Source of the DNA: Endoryza sp044226045
Lineage (GTDB): Bacteria > Bacteroidota > Bacteroidia > Chitinophagales > Chitinophagaceae
Direction: 5' to 3'
Length of the DNA: 64,000 nucleotides
Assembly (NCBI GenBank): GCA_044226045.1
Contig: JBGAHR010000017.1
Span: 14,025 to 78,024, forward strand
Shown here one piece after another: positions 31,518-40,500 of this stretch. Under the pieces are notes generated by a model. The model searched no databases, had not been told where the DNA came from, and was given only the letters and a program-made list of their open reading frames with translations. A program made the position numbers and the translations under genes. How positions within the stretch are numbered: position 1 is the stretch's first letter; every line of letters begins with the position of its first letter.

Positions 31518-33095
31518 ATGAGACATCTGCTTTTTGTCTGCCTGCTTTGCGGCATCGTTCTCTCCGGCTATACGCAGGACTTTGACCTGATCATTCGCAA
31601 CGGCCGAATCATTGATGGTACCGGCAACAGTTGGTACCGGTCCGACATCGGCATCCGCAATGGCCAGATCATCCGAATCGGAAAGCTGCAGCAGGCAAAG
31701 GGCAGTCGCGAAATAGATGCCAAAGGAATGATTGTAGCGCCTGGATTTATAGATGTACATGCCCATATTGAATCCGGTATTTTCGCCCGCCCCACGGCCG
31801 ACAACTATCTGTTTGATGGCGTGACGACGGTCGTTACCGGCAACTGTGGCGGATCAGAATCGGATATCCCTTTATTTTTTCACCGCATCGACAGTGCCGG
31901 CTCGTCTATTAATGTAGCCACCCTGATTGGACATAATACTGTTCGGTCGGCCGTGATGGGTCGCGACAACCGGCAACCTACCGCAGAAGAACAGTCGAAA
32001 ATGGAGTTGATGGTGGAAAAAGCCATGCAGGAAGGAGCCGTGGGGCTTTCCACCGGACTGATATATGTGCCCGGCACCTATGCCAAAACAGAAGAGGTGA
32101 TTGGCCTGGCCAAAGCCGCCGCTAAATACAACGGGGTGTATGCTTCGCATATCCGGAATGAAGAAAGCCAGGTTATACAGGCAATTGAGGAAGCCATCAA
32201 TGTTGGCAGAATGGCGAACATACCCGTGCAGATATCCCATTTTAAAGTGGGTGGCAAAGCCAATTGGGGAAGATCGACACAAACAATCGCGATGATTGAA
32301 GATGCGAGAAAGCAGGGATGGGATGTAACCATTGATCAATATCCCTATACCGCCAGCAGTACGAACCTCGGAGTCAGGTTACCCTCATGGGCCATTGCCG
32401 GCACCAACGATTCGATCAGGGCAAGGATCAACAACCCCGTGATGAGAAAGCAGATCATTGAAGAGATGTTGTCGGAAATCAGGAGATATAATTTTAAGAA
32501 CTACAGCTTTGCGGTGGTGGCTAACTATAGTGCCGATACCACTTATAATGGAAAAAATATCTCCGAGATCAACCGGCTGATGGGCCGGAAACCAAAAGTC
32601 AAAGAAGAAGCGGAAACCATTCTGGATATGATGGATAAAGGGGGCGCACAAATGATCTATCATACGATGAATGAAAAAGATGTTCAATACATCATGAAGT
32701 ATCCATTCAATATGAGTGGCGCGGATGCCGGTGTGCCGATTCCCGGCAAGAGTGTTCCTCATCCGAGAGCGTATGGCACCAATGCCAGGGTATTGGGCAA
32801 ATATGTAAGAGAGGAAAAAATCATCACACTTGAAGAGGCCATCCGCCGCATGACATCACTTGCTGCTCAAAAATTTCATCTGAAAGACCGGGGTTTATTA
32901 AAGGAAGGAATGGCGGCCGATATTGTCATATTTGATGAGAATGAAGTGAGGGACCGGGCTACTTTCGAAAACCCCCATCAATATTCAACTGGTTTTCAAT
33001 TTGTTATTGTAAACGGACAGGTGGAAATCGACCTCGGGCGCCATACCGGTCTTAAAAATGGCCGTTGCTTATATGGGCCCGGAAGAAGCCTTTAA
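31518..33095 (+). CDS. N-acyl-D-amino-acid deacylase (D-aminoacylase) family amidohydrolase, secreted
   Basis: This 525-residue protein has a signal peptide (LLFVCLLCGIVLSGYTQ). It belongs to the amidohydrolase superfamily: the N-terminal beta part reads FDLIIRNGRIIDGTG, the metal-binding HxH is His81-Ala-His83 (PGFIDVHAHIE), and Cys110 (TGNCGGS) is the thiolate metal ligand typical of D-aminoacylases. Later boxes (SHIRNEE and ISHFKVGG) supply further ligands and the substrate arginine region. It would release D-amino acids from N-acyl-D-amino acids. With the upstream acylase and amidase it forms a peptide/amide-scavenging operon, which ends at a terminator at 33175. Confidence 0.93.
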   Translation: MRHLLFVCLLCGIVLSGYTQDFDLIIRNGRIIDGTGNSWYRSDIGIRNGQIIRIGKLQQAKGSREIDAKGMIVAPGFIDVHAHIESGIFARPTADNYLFDGVTTVVTGNCGGSESDIPLFFHRIDSAGSSINVATLIGHNTVRSAVMGRDNRQPTAEEQSKMELMVEKAMQEGAVGLSTGLIYVPGTYAKTEEVIGLAKAAAKYNGVYASHIRNEESQVIQAIEEAINVGRMANIPVQISHFKVGGKANWGRSTQTIAMIEDARKQGWDVTIDQYPYTASSTNLGVRLPSWAIAGTNDSIRARINNPVMRKQIIEEMLSEIRRYNFKNYSFAVVANYSADTTYNGKNISEINRLMGRKPKVKEEAETILDMMDKGGAQMIYHTMNEKDVQYIMKYPFNMSGADAGVPIPGKSVPHPRAYGTNARVLGKYVREEKIITLEEAIRRMTSLAAQKFHLKDRGLLKEGMAADIVIFDENEVRDRATFENPHQYSTGFQFVIVNGQVEIDLGRHTGLKNGRCLYGPGRSL

Positions 33096-33174
33096 GTGAT
33101 TTCGCCGGACAACCGTTCTTTATTCCGCCACTCATCCCTCCGCGAAAACCGATAATCAGCCATAAACACTATTG

Positions 33175-33200
33175 CTCCCTAAAACAGGGAGTTTTTTTTT
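33175..33200 (+). terminator. Intrinsic terminator after the D-aminoacylase gene
   Basis: CTCCCT (33175-33180) pairs with AGGGAG (33186-33191) across a five-base loop, followed by nine T residues. It ends the acylase-amidase-deacylase transcript. Confidence 0.8.
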
Positions 33201-33302
33201 ATGCAGATGTAACCTGGAAGACCTTTCTGCGTCCTATATGTGTGCACGATGATAAAAGAGAAAAAAGAAATTAAAACACTCATCAACATAAAATAATTAG
33301 TC

Positions 33303-33368
33303 ATGAAAGGCAAGTACATCACCACTCAGATCCGCATCGTTACCAGTGGTACACGCAGTAAGAATTAA
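33303..33368 (+). CDS. 21-residue small ORF, copy 1 of a tandem pair
   Basis: ATG 33303 to TAA 33368 encodes a 21-residue basic peptide (MKGKYITTQIRIV...TRSKN, net charge about +5). A 66-bp copy at 33663 differs at one base (Thr14 to Ile). Both are preceded by a related leader of about 100 bp containing CGTCCTATAT about 72-76 bp before the ATG, and both are followed at once by a strong intrinsic terminator. I do not recognise the peptide. The absence of any synonymous difference means that the element could equally be a conserved RNA. Real transcription unit likely; translation plausible but unproven. Confidence 0.55.
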   Translation: MKGKYITTQIRIVTSGTRSKN

Positions 33369-33397
33369 GGACTTCTCGGAAGTTAAAATTCAAAAGT

Positions 33398-33449
33398 AAA
33401 AAGTCAAAAGTAGAAAGCCGTAAAATGGCTTGGTACTTTTGACTTTTTT
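33398..33449 (+). terminator. Strong intrinsic terminator after small ORF copy 1
   Basis: A 15-bp perfect stem, AAAAAGTCAAAAGTA (33398-33412) with its complement at 33434-33448, is extended inside by AAGCC/GGCTT and closed by a T-rich tail. It starts 29 bp after the small ORF stop. Confidence 0.85.
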
Positions 33450-33662
33450 ATTTTTTATTTCTACTATCAAGAGCACTCGTAGCGCCTGTTGATCTTCTTT
33501 ATACGTTAATAGAATGGAGCGATGCATTCAGTGCAAGAAAACAGAAATTTTTTTATCAAATAGTGTAACCCGGAAACCCTTTGCACGTCCTATATAGGTG
33601 CGCGATGATGATGAAGACAAAGCAGAAACGAAATCATTAATCTATATAAAAATATTTTAGTC

Positions 33663-33728
33663 ATGAAAGGCAAGTACATCACCACTCAGATCCGCATCGT
33701 TATCAGTGGTACACGCAGTAAGAATTAA
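33663..33728 (+). CDS. 21-residue small ORF, copy 2 of a tandem pair
   Basis: This copy is identical to copy 1 at 65 of 66 bases; ACC becomes ATC at codon 14. The leader (about 33546-33662) aligns with that of copy 1 through GTAACCCGGAAA, CGTCCTATAT and GATGATGA but has diverged much more than the ORF. A separate terminator follows at 33757. The two units are therefore independent genes of about 200-250 bp in tandem. Confidence 0.55.
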   Translation: MKGKYITTQIRIVISGTRSKN

Positions 33729-33756
33729 GAACACTGAAAGTTAGTTCTTCTACCAG

Positions 33757-33780
33757 GCAACCCCGTAAGGTTGCTTTTTT
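33757..33780 (+). terminator. Intrinsic terminator after small ORF copy 2
   Basis: GCAACC (33757-33762) pairs with GGTTGC (33769-33774) around a six-base loop, followed by six T residues. Confidence 0.85.
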
Positions 33781-33868
33781 GTTTAGTCGGGGTTGACGGC
33801 TAAAATTCAAAAATCAAAATTGAATCAAAGTTAAACGTCAAACATCCGTGAGTAATGGCTGGCTCCCG

Positions 33869-33903
33869 GGCGAGTCCTCCGCCTGCGGCGGATAAGACTC
33901 GCC
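33869..33903. repeat. REP-like palindrome
   Basis: GGCGAGTC (33869-33876) pairs with GACTCGCC (33896-33903), and inside it CCGCC pairs with GGCGG. The same GC-rich dyad recurs with changes near 34061-34090, 34425-34470, 37155-37189 and 37335-37370. Confidence 0.7.
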
Positions 33904-33996
33904 TGAGGAGTTTAATGTAGGTAACGTGAAACCTTAAACGATAAACGCGAAACGAAAAGAGTTCCGGAACGCAAAGGCCGCCGAGTACCGCGAAGG
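33876..33996. repeat. 121-bp direct repeat, copy 1
   Basis: Bases 33876-33996 and 34061-34181 are the same length and differ by only about one base (TAGGTAACG against TAGGCAACG). The unit joins the REP-like palindrome, a TGAGGAGTTTAATGTAGG segment, GTGAAACCTTAAACGATAAACG and GTTCCGGAACGCAAAGG-type sequence. It is non-coding. Confidence 0.85.
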
Positions 33997-34060
33997 GAAT
34001 CTAAAATTTAGAGATCTAACATATCATCGCTCCCTCTCCCGCGCCCGATCCCATAAGAGC

Positions 34061-34181
34061 CCTCCGCCTGCGGCGGATAAGACTCGCCTGAGGAGTTTAA
34101 TGTAGGCAACGTGAAACCTTAAACGATAAACGCGAAACGAAAAGAGTTCCGGAACGCAAAGGCCGCCGAGTACCGCGAAGG
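34061..34181. repeat. 121-bp direct repeat, copy 2
   Basis: This is the second copy of the unit at 33876. The following 330 bp to 34513 hold further pieces of the same modules in the opposite orientation (GCGGTACTCGGCG near 34345, a REP-like half near 34430) and an AACCGCAAAC patch before the isomerase gene. No gene is seen in 33781-34513. Confidence 0.85.
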
Positions 34182-34513
34182 ACGCAGAGGGAATTCAAAG
34201 GTTAATATCTCATACATCATAGCTCCCGTGCCTGCATAACAGCGTGGCTTTGCCTGTAACCTATTCAACCGGTGTGGAACAGAAAGTGAAGCACTGAAAT
34301 CTGAGAGATTTTTGAATTTTTACTTTTGACTTGGCGTCCTTTGCGGTACTCGGCGTTCTTGGCGTTCCTCAGCCGCGGAGAGCTATAAGGTGCTATATGC
34401 CTGAGTAAATTCGTCTCGCTGCGGCGATTTTATCCGCCGAAGGCAATCGGATAAGACTCGCCTGAGGAGGAAAATACAACCGCAAACAGTAAACCGCAAA
34501 CCGATAAACCATT

Positions 34514-35338
34514 TTATTTCCTTATCCCCCGCAAATAGGCCAAACTCTGTGGCACCTGTTCCATGGAACGGGAGGATTCATCTTCAATGAAGAAATGTCT
34601 GACGCCATATTTTTTAGCCACCTTCATAATATCCGCAATGCCTACATCACCTGTTCCCAGCACAACATTGCTTTCCACATCGGCCTGCCCGAGTTGATTG
34701 CCGGGTGTGCCGGGTTTTCGATCTTTCAGGTGCATCAGCAGGAAGCGGCCGGGATATTTCTTAAGCAATTCTACCGGTTCCTGGCCGGGATGTTTAATCC
34801 AGAACACATCCATTTCAAAATTGACGTACCGCGGATCGAGTTGTTTGGCAAGATGATCAAACAGGGTTCCGTCTTCGTAAGGCCTGAATTCATAACCATG
34901 CGGATGATAACATAAAGAAAGCCCATTTTCTTTGAGGATCTTCCCGGCGGTATTGAAAACTTCGATCGCCTTATTGGTGTTCTCCAGTGTAAATTCGGCG
35001 CCATTGTGAGGAATCCAGAAACAAACCACGTATTTTGCTCCAAAGGCCTTTGCCTCATCGATGACTGAAGGCAGGTCTTTCTGCAGCTTGTCAAAATCTG
35101 CTCCAATACTGATCATTTTGAATTTGTTCTGCCTCAGTATTTTCAAAAACTCTTCACGAGGCAACCCGTAGGTACCTCCTCCTTCCAGTTCACGGATACC
35201 CATCTGCCGGATTTTTGCCATGGTACCGGGAATGTCTTTCGGTATTTGCGCACGAAAACTATACAATTGAGCCCCGATTTCCTGGCTATTAGATGCAAGC
35301 CAGCCAAACAGCAACAGAAAAAAAATAATGCGTTTCAT
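34514..35338 (-). CDS. Secreted sugar-phosphate isomerase/epimerase-like TIM-barrel protein
   Basis: This 274-residue protein has a signal peptide (IIFFLLLFGWLASNSQ). The xylose-isomerase-like TIM-barrel fold is shown by EIGAQLYSFRAQIPKDIPGT at the start, AFGAKYVVCFW, LSLCYHPHGYEF, YVNFEMDVFWIKHPG and FLLMHLKDRK, with metal-binding Glu, Asp and His residues at strand ends. Exported members of this family in Bacteroidota usually sit among glycan or carbohydrate-derivative genes and act as 3-keto-glucoside or inositol-type isomerases/epimerases. The substrate cannot be told. It is flanked by repeat DNA on its 3' side and by a divergent serine hydrolase on its 5' side. Confidence 0.88.
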   Translation of the reverse strand: MKRIIFFLLLFGWLASNSQEIGAQLYSFRAQIPKDIPGTMAKIRQMGIRELEGGGTYGLPREEFLKILRQNKFKMISIGADFDKLQKDLPSVIDEAKAFGAKYVVCFWIPHNGAEFTLENTNKAIEVFNTAGKILKENGLSLCYHPHGYEFRPYEDGTLFDHLAKQLDPRYVNFEMDVFWIKHPGQEPVELLKKYPGRFLLMHLKDRKPGTPGNQLGQADVESNVVLGTGDVGIADIMKVAKKYGVRHFFIEDESSRSMEQVPQSLAYLRGIRK

Positions 35339-35445
35339 TGCCTGATTTTTGATGAGTCAACGATAATGGACGGTCATTTAAAGATACAAAATCAATTTGC
35401 CGGTCAGTGTGCTTTTATTATCTTCCCTTACTCAATCAAAACAAT

Positions 35446-37038
35446 ATGTTTATAAGAAAATGGACCCTGCCGGTCTGCATCGCCTGGCTGTCGCTCTCCT
35501 GTCACCAAAATACCAGGACTGTTACTTCTTCTGAACAACTCTTCGACTCCTCTTATAAAAAAGCGGTTTTCACAGACCCCGATCGGCTGAAAAAGATTGA
35601 AGCCCTGTTTCCGATAGTAGATAGTCTTTACAAAGCAGCGGCGGAGTCAAACCATTTTCCAGGTATTGTATATGGATTGATGGTAGATGGCAAGATGGTG
35701 CATACAGGGGGCTACGGCTATACTGATATCGACAAAAAGATTTCCGTAAGCAATTCCTCCCTGTTTCGTATTGCATCCATGAGCAAGAGTTTTACCGCCA
35801 TGGCTATATTGAAGTTGCGGGATGCGGGCAAGCTGCAACTCGATGATCCTGCCTCGAAATATATTCCCTCCATGAAAAAACTGAAGTACCTCACCTCCGA
35901 CGCGCCGGAGATTACGATCAGGCATTTATTAACACATGGCGCCGGATTTCCGGAAGACAATCCCTGGGGCGATCGACAGTTAGCGGATTCGGACAAAGAA
36001 CTGATTGAACTGATCGAGAAACAGGTTTCATTCAGCACCACTCCCAATACCACTTACGAGTACAGTAATCTTGGTTTCGCATTACTTGGAAAAATTGTGA
36101 CCGAAGTTTCCGGCATGCCCTATCAGCAATACATCCGTGAAAACATCTGGAAGCCGCTTGGTATGAACAGCAGCGAATGGGAATACGGAAATGTTCCGGC
36201 AGATAAACTGGCCCACGGATATCGTTGGCTGAATGAAAAATGGAATGAAGAGGCGTTATTGCACGACAAAGCAGATGGTTCCTGGGGAGCTATGGGCGGA
36301 ATGATCACATCCATTGATGATTTTGGAAAATATATGGCCCTTCATTTATCCGCCTGGCCCGCTTCGAACGATGCGGATAACGGACCTGTAAAGAGGAGCT
36401 CTGTGAGGGAAATGCACTATCCCTGGCGGATCAATGGATTTAATGCCAATTATAAATATCCGAGTGGCAGAGCCTGTGCCATCACCTCTGCCTATTGCTA
36501 CGGACTGGGCTGGTTGCAGGATTGCGAAGGTCGGGTTTACATTGCCCACAGTGGTGGCTTGCCGGGTTTCGGCAGCCAGTGGCGGATCATGCCCGATTAC
36601 GGAATTGGCATCGTCGCTTTTGCCAATAGAACCTATGCAGGCTTGGGATTCGTAAATATGCAGATACTGGATACCATTATCCGGGCTGCCGGACTACAGC
36701 CGAGGTCATTACCACCTTCCTCTATTCTCGAAAAAAGAAAAGAGGAACTGGTCAAATTATTGCCAGATTGGAATAATGCAGACAAGAGCGGCATTTTCGC
36801 GGAGAACTTTTTCCCCGATTATCCGATCGATACGCTCAAGAAATACGCCCGTGACCTGTACACCAAGGCCGGCAGAATCATTTCTGTTCAACCGGTAAAA
36901 CCCGACAATCAGTTAAGAGGTTCATTCCTGATAGAAGGAGAGAAAACCAATATCCAGATCTATTTCACACTCTCTCCTGAAAATCCCGCCTTGATCCAGG
37001 AGTATCATATTAATGAAGTGGCGAAGAAACAGGAGTGA
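35446..37038 (+). CDS. Serine hydrolase lipoprotein of the beta-lactamase/D-aminopeptidase superfamily
   Basis: This is a 530-residue protein when started at ATG 35446. An in-frame ATG at 35407 adds 13 residues and gives a poorer signal. The N-terminus (KWTLPVCIAWLSLSCHQN) fits a lipoprotein signal with lipidated Cys. The catalytic motif is Ser111-Met-Ser-Lys114 (RIASMSKSFTAM), the tyrosine motif is in YEYSNLGFALLG, and the third box is HSGGLPGFGSQ near residue 365. The C-terminal 110 residues are an unassigned beta-rich domain. It is the third SxxK hydrolase of the window and probably acts on peptides or esters in the periplasm or at the cell surface. Confidence 0.9.
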   Translation: MFIRKWTLPVCIAWLSLSCHQNTRTVTSSEQLFDSSYKKAVFTDPDRLKKIEALFPIVDSLYKAAAESNHFPGIVYGLMVDGKMVHTGGYGYTDIDKKISVSNSSLFRIASMSKSFTAMAILKLRDAGKLQLDDPASKYIPSMKKLKYLTSDAPEITIRHLLTHGAGFPEDNPWGDRQLADSDKELIELIEKQVSFSTTPNTTYEYSNLGFALLGKIVTEVSGMPYQQYIRENIWKPLGMNSSEWEYGNVPADKLAHGYRWLNEKWNEEALLHDKADGSWGAMGGMITSIDDFGKYMALHLSAWPASNDADNGPVKRSSVREMHYPWRINGFNANYKYPSGRACAITSAYCYGLGWLQDCEGRVYIAHSGGLPGFGSQWRIMPDYGIGIVAFANRTYAGLGFVNMQILDTIIRAAGLQPRSLPPSSILEKRKEELVKLLPDWNNADKSGIFAENFFPDYPIDTLKKYARDLYTKAGRIISVQPVKPDNQLRGSFLIEGEKTNIQIYFTLSPENPALIQEYHINEVAKKQE

Positions 37039-37526
37039 GGTCGTTTTGCGGTTGGCGGTTTGCGGTTTGCAGTTTGCGGTTGTAGTTTCTGTTTCCGATT
37101 CTCTTTCCGTTTCCGCTCCCGCTCCCGCTCTCACTCCCGCTCCGTTCTTCCTCAGGCGAGTCTTATCTGCCGCAGGCGGAGCACTCGCCGGTTTATCGTT
37201 TCAGGTTTATCGTTTCACGTTACTTAAATTTTAGATTCCCTCTGCGTCCTCTGCGGTACTTGGCGACCTTTGCGTTCCAGAACTCTTATCGTTTCACGTT
37301 TATCGTTTATAGTTTTACGTTACCTAATTTTCCTCACGCGAGTCTTATCCGCAGCAGGCGGAGGACTCTCATGGGAGCGGGAGCGGGCGCGAGCGCGGTG
37401 ATGTATGAGATATTAACCTTTGAATTCCCTCTGCGTCCTCTGCGGTACTCGGCGACCTTTGCGTTCCGGAACTCTTATCGTTTCGCGTTGCTTCAATTTT
37501 GACTTTTGACTTTTGACTTTTCACTC
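37039..37526. repeat. Intergenic repeat mosaic, mostly in reverse orientation
   Basis: From left to right: GCGGTTT heptamers (37047-37081), GTTTCC units, GCTCCC hexamers (about 37113-37143), a REP-like palindrome (37155-37189), TTTATCGTTTCACG units, CTCTGCGGTACTTGGCG sequence, a second palindrome near 37335-37370, a short GGGAGC patch (37374-37390), a second GCGGTACTCGGCG copy and GACTTTT 7-mers (37500-37522). Both flanking genes converge on it. Confidence 0.85.
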
Positions 37527-40500
37527 TCATCTCACCTCCACCGTTTTCATTCCTTCTCTTCCAAAGAATACCGGGTAATACATCATTTCCGCTTTGGCAG
37601 GATTGAGGATGTATTTGCCGGTAAATCGAGGCATCAGATCTACGGAGAAAGTATATCTCCCCGGTGTCAATTTGCTGCAGAAAAGGCTGACTTTATTTCG
37701 GAAATACTCCCGATGCACTTCATTGTTTTTCCATGATTGTTCTTTATTCAGGTACGAGCAAGCCGCCGGAACAGGGATCTCAATCATTACGTAATCAGCA
37801 TCCGCCTTCACTACCACTTCCACACTCAAAGTCACTTTTTCACCTGCTTTTAGCCACCCGTTTGCCTGTTTGCCTGCCAAACTGCTGTGCACGATAAAAT
37901 TTCCTTCCACCGGAGCTGGTCGCGGATTCCAGGATTCCTGGAAGGCCGTAAAATAAACCGGCCCGCCACCCGACTTACTAAGCTGTAGCGCTTCACCCGG
38001 CTTTACAGTAGCTTGGTATGGAAAACTGGTAATCGTTGTGCCATCATTCCATTGGAGACGCGCGGGCTGTTCGCTATGTACTGTAAGAATATCAGGCAAG
38101 ATGGTTTCGAGGATTAAACTGGATTCATACGTGTTCTCCCAGGAACCGGAACGCCGTTGTTCAAGGAAATAGTATCGAATTTTTTTCAAATCAGTTTCGT
38201 GTGAGCCCGCCAGTTTATAAATCTGGTACACCAGCAAGGTTTGCCTGGTAATACTGTAATAAGGTAAATAGGTTTTCTCGCCCCAATATGAATTTCCGAA
38301 TACCGTGTTTTGTTGTTTTACCCTGATAAAATCCAGATTAGGCGTTCTTCCCAATTGAAAATTAAGCAGCACATTCTCCAAACTATCGGTAAAACCGGCT
38401 AGCCGATGAGCATTGACCGTATCAAGGTATTGGTCGAAATTGACTTTAGCACCCAGCCTGTACAACAAGCGGATCCAATTAATATGATCCTGGCCGAAAG
38501 GCCGGCCGAGTTCTGCCACTCCCTGGTCGATGATCAACTGCTTTTTGAGCATTACCTGATAACCCATTTCCTGGGCCATCAGCAGCGCTTCACAGACATG
38601 CATAGAAATCCAGTAAACACTTCCCGAGTTACCCCACCATCCGTACAATCCTTGCTGATTGCTGTTTCGGTTCAGGGAGTTGATCAGGAAAAGAATGTTT
38701 TTCTCTTCCTCAAATTTTCTTTTTTGCCGGGCGAAGATCTTCTTCTTCAACAACAACGCTTTCAGCTTTGATGCCATCTGTTCATTACACAGGTATTCAT
38801 AATCTCTGATATGTTCTATTTCATTTTCCAGAACAGGCAACAAACTGTTCTCCGCATAGATCTTCACTTCCCCAAGTGATTGATCGGTGGTGAACCGAAT
38901 AACAGTATCCCTGTCGAGCATGGCAAAAAAACCTTTTGTTTCTTTCACTCCCTGGCGAATCACCGGAATGGAGCGACGTTCTCCATCATAATAACCATCT
39001 CCCTTTTGTATTTCATATTGCACTTCTAGTGAATCTCTTTCCGAGATGATTGTTGCCACGGTGTCAATCAGGGTCTTGCCAACTGATGCTGTTTCCTGCA
39101 TTCTCACTAAACCGTTCACGCTAAATGTTCGGCGGAGAATGATGCTATCGGCGTTATAGTTAAAAGTTTTGCCCAGCAGGTTAATACTGTCTCCAACGGT
39201 CACGAACAGAGGCAGTGGCACATTGGCGCTTATGGTCTTGAACGACTTCACCGATTTCTGAGCCATTCCGGAGTATCTTCCCTTGATAGCAATGAAATAG
39301 TTCTGCCAGTTGGTGATATCATCCGGGTAGTTGATCGTAAACTTCACCTTGCCATCCTCATCAGTTCTGAGTCGGGGCTGCCAGAAAGCGTAATCCCGGA
39401 AATGGGAACGAAGGCTTTGGGATGCACTCATCATTTCATCATTCTCCCCTGCTGGCACCGTATTCAACTGAAATTCTGTGCTAATTAAAATCACTCCTCC
39501 GGCAGGATTGCCGTACAGGGCCAGCGATTTTGGATCCTTTAATACAACAATGCTGCTGATTTTGGTAGTATCCAGTGTGCTGAGGTCACCCGAAAATGGA
39601 ACACCGTTTAAGAGGATCAAAGGCTGAGCTTCCTTTTTCAGCGTTGAAATACCTCTGACGGAGATAGACAGACCGGCCACTTTTCCACTCAATTCATTGG
39701 AAGAGATCATGGCAATAGAAGCGGTCATTTCCTTTTTGCGAACAACTCCATAACCAGTCACCACCACTTCGTTAAGTGAATTGCTCGATAAGAGCAACTT
39801 AATATCAAGTTGGTATGTTTCTTCGGTAAATCGTCTTTCTTCCATTTCATATCCAACACTGGTAACCTGTAGCGTACCCCTGGGTGGGCAATATAAAGAG
39901 AAGTACCCGTTCATATCTGTAGTTGTTCCCTGCCTGGTTCCCTTAACTAAAACAGTGGCGGATACGACCGGGACTTCTGTATTCTTTTGAGTTACCCGGC
40001 CGGTGATCAGGTGTGAAAACAGGCTGGCATCTACGTAGCTGTTATTGAAGTTGGATTTGATCTGATCACTTCCCTGCCGGTCTATATAAGTTTGGCCGCT
40101 GAAACGATTAATAATATTATTGATCTGCTGACTGACGCTATCGCCGGATTTCCAATTGTCGACCGTAAATCTGTAGCAGTTCACTCCATCTATCCGAACC
40201 CGGATAGAATTGAATAAAACATACCGGCCTTTTGTTCCTAAAACCAGTATTCTGTATACTCCTTCGTTCAAATACCCAAGATCGCGGGCCAGTCCGGCAT
40301 ATACCCTTAAAAAATCAGGGTCGTCCTCCCTGAACAAAAAGATATTCTTTACGTAAGTATCCCGAACCTTTGAAGAAAAAGGCAGCTCGAATACCAGCTT
40401 TCCATTCCCCTTGCTATTGAGGCTGGAAACAGTGAGAGCATTACTGATCGCCGGGTGATGGTCGAGAAACTCGTTCCACAGACTGTCAACCTGTTTCTCC

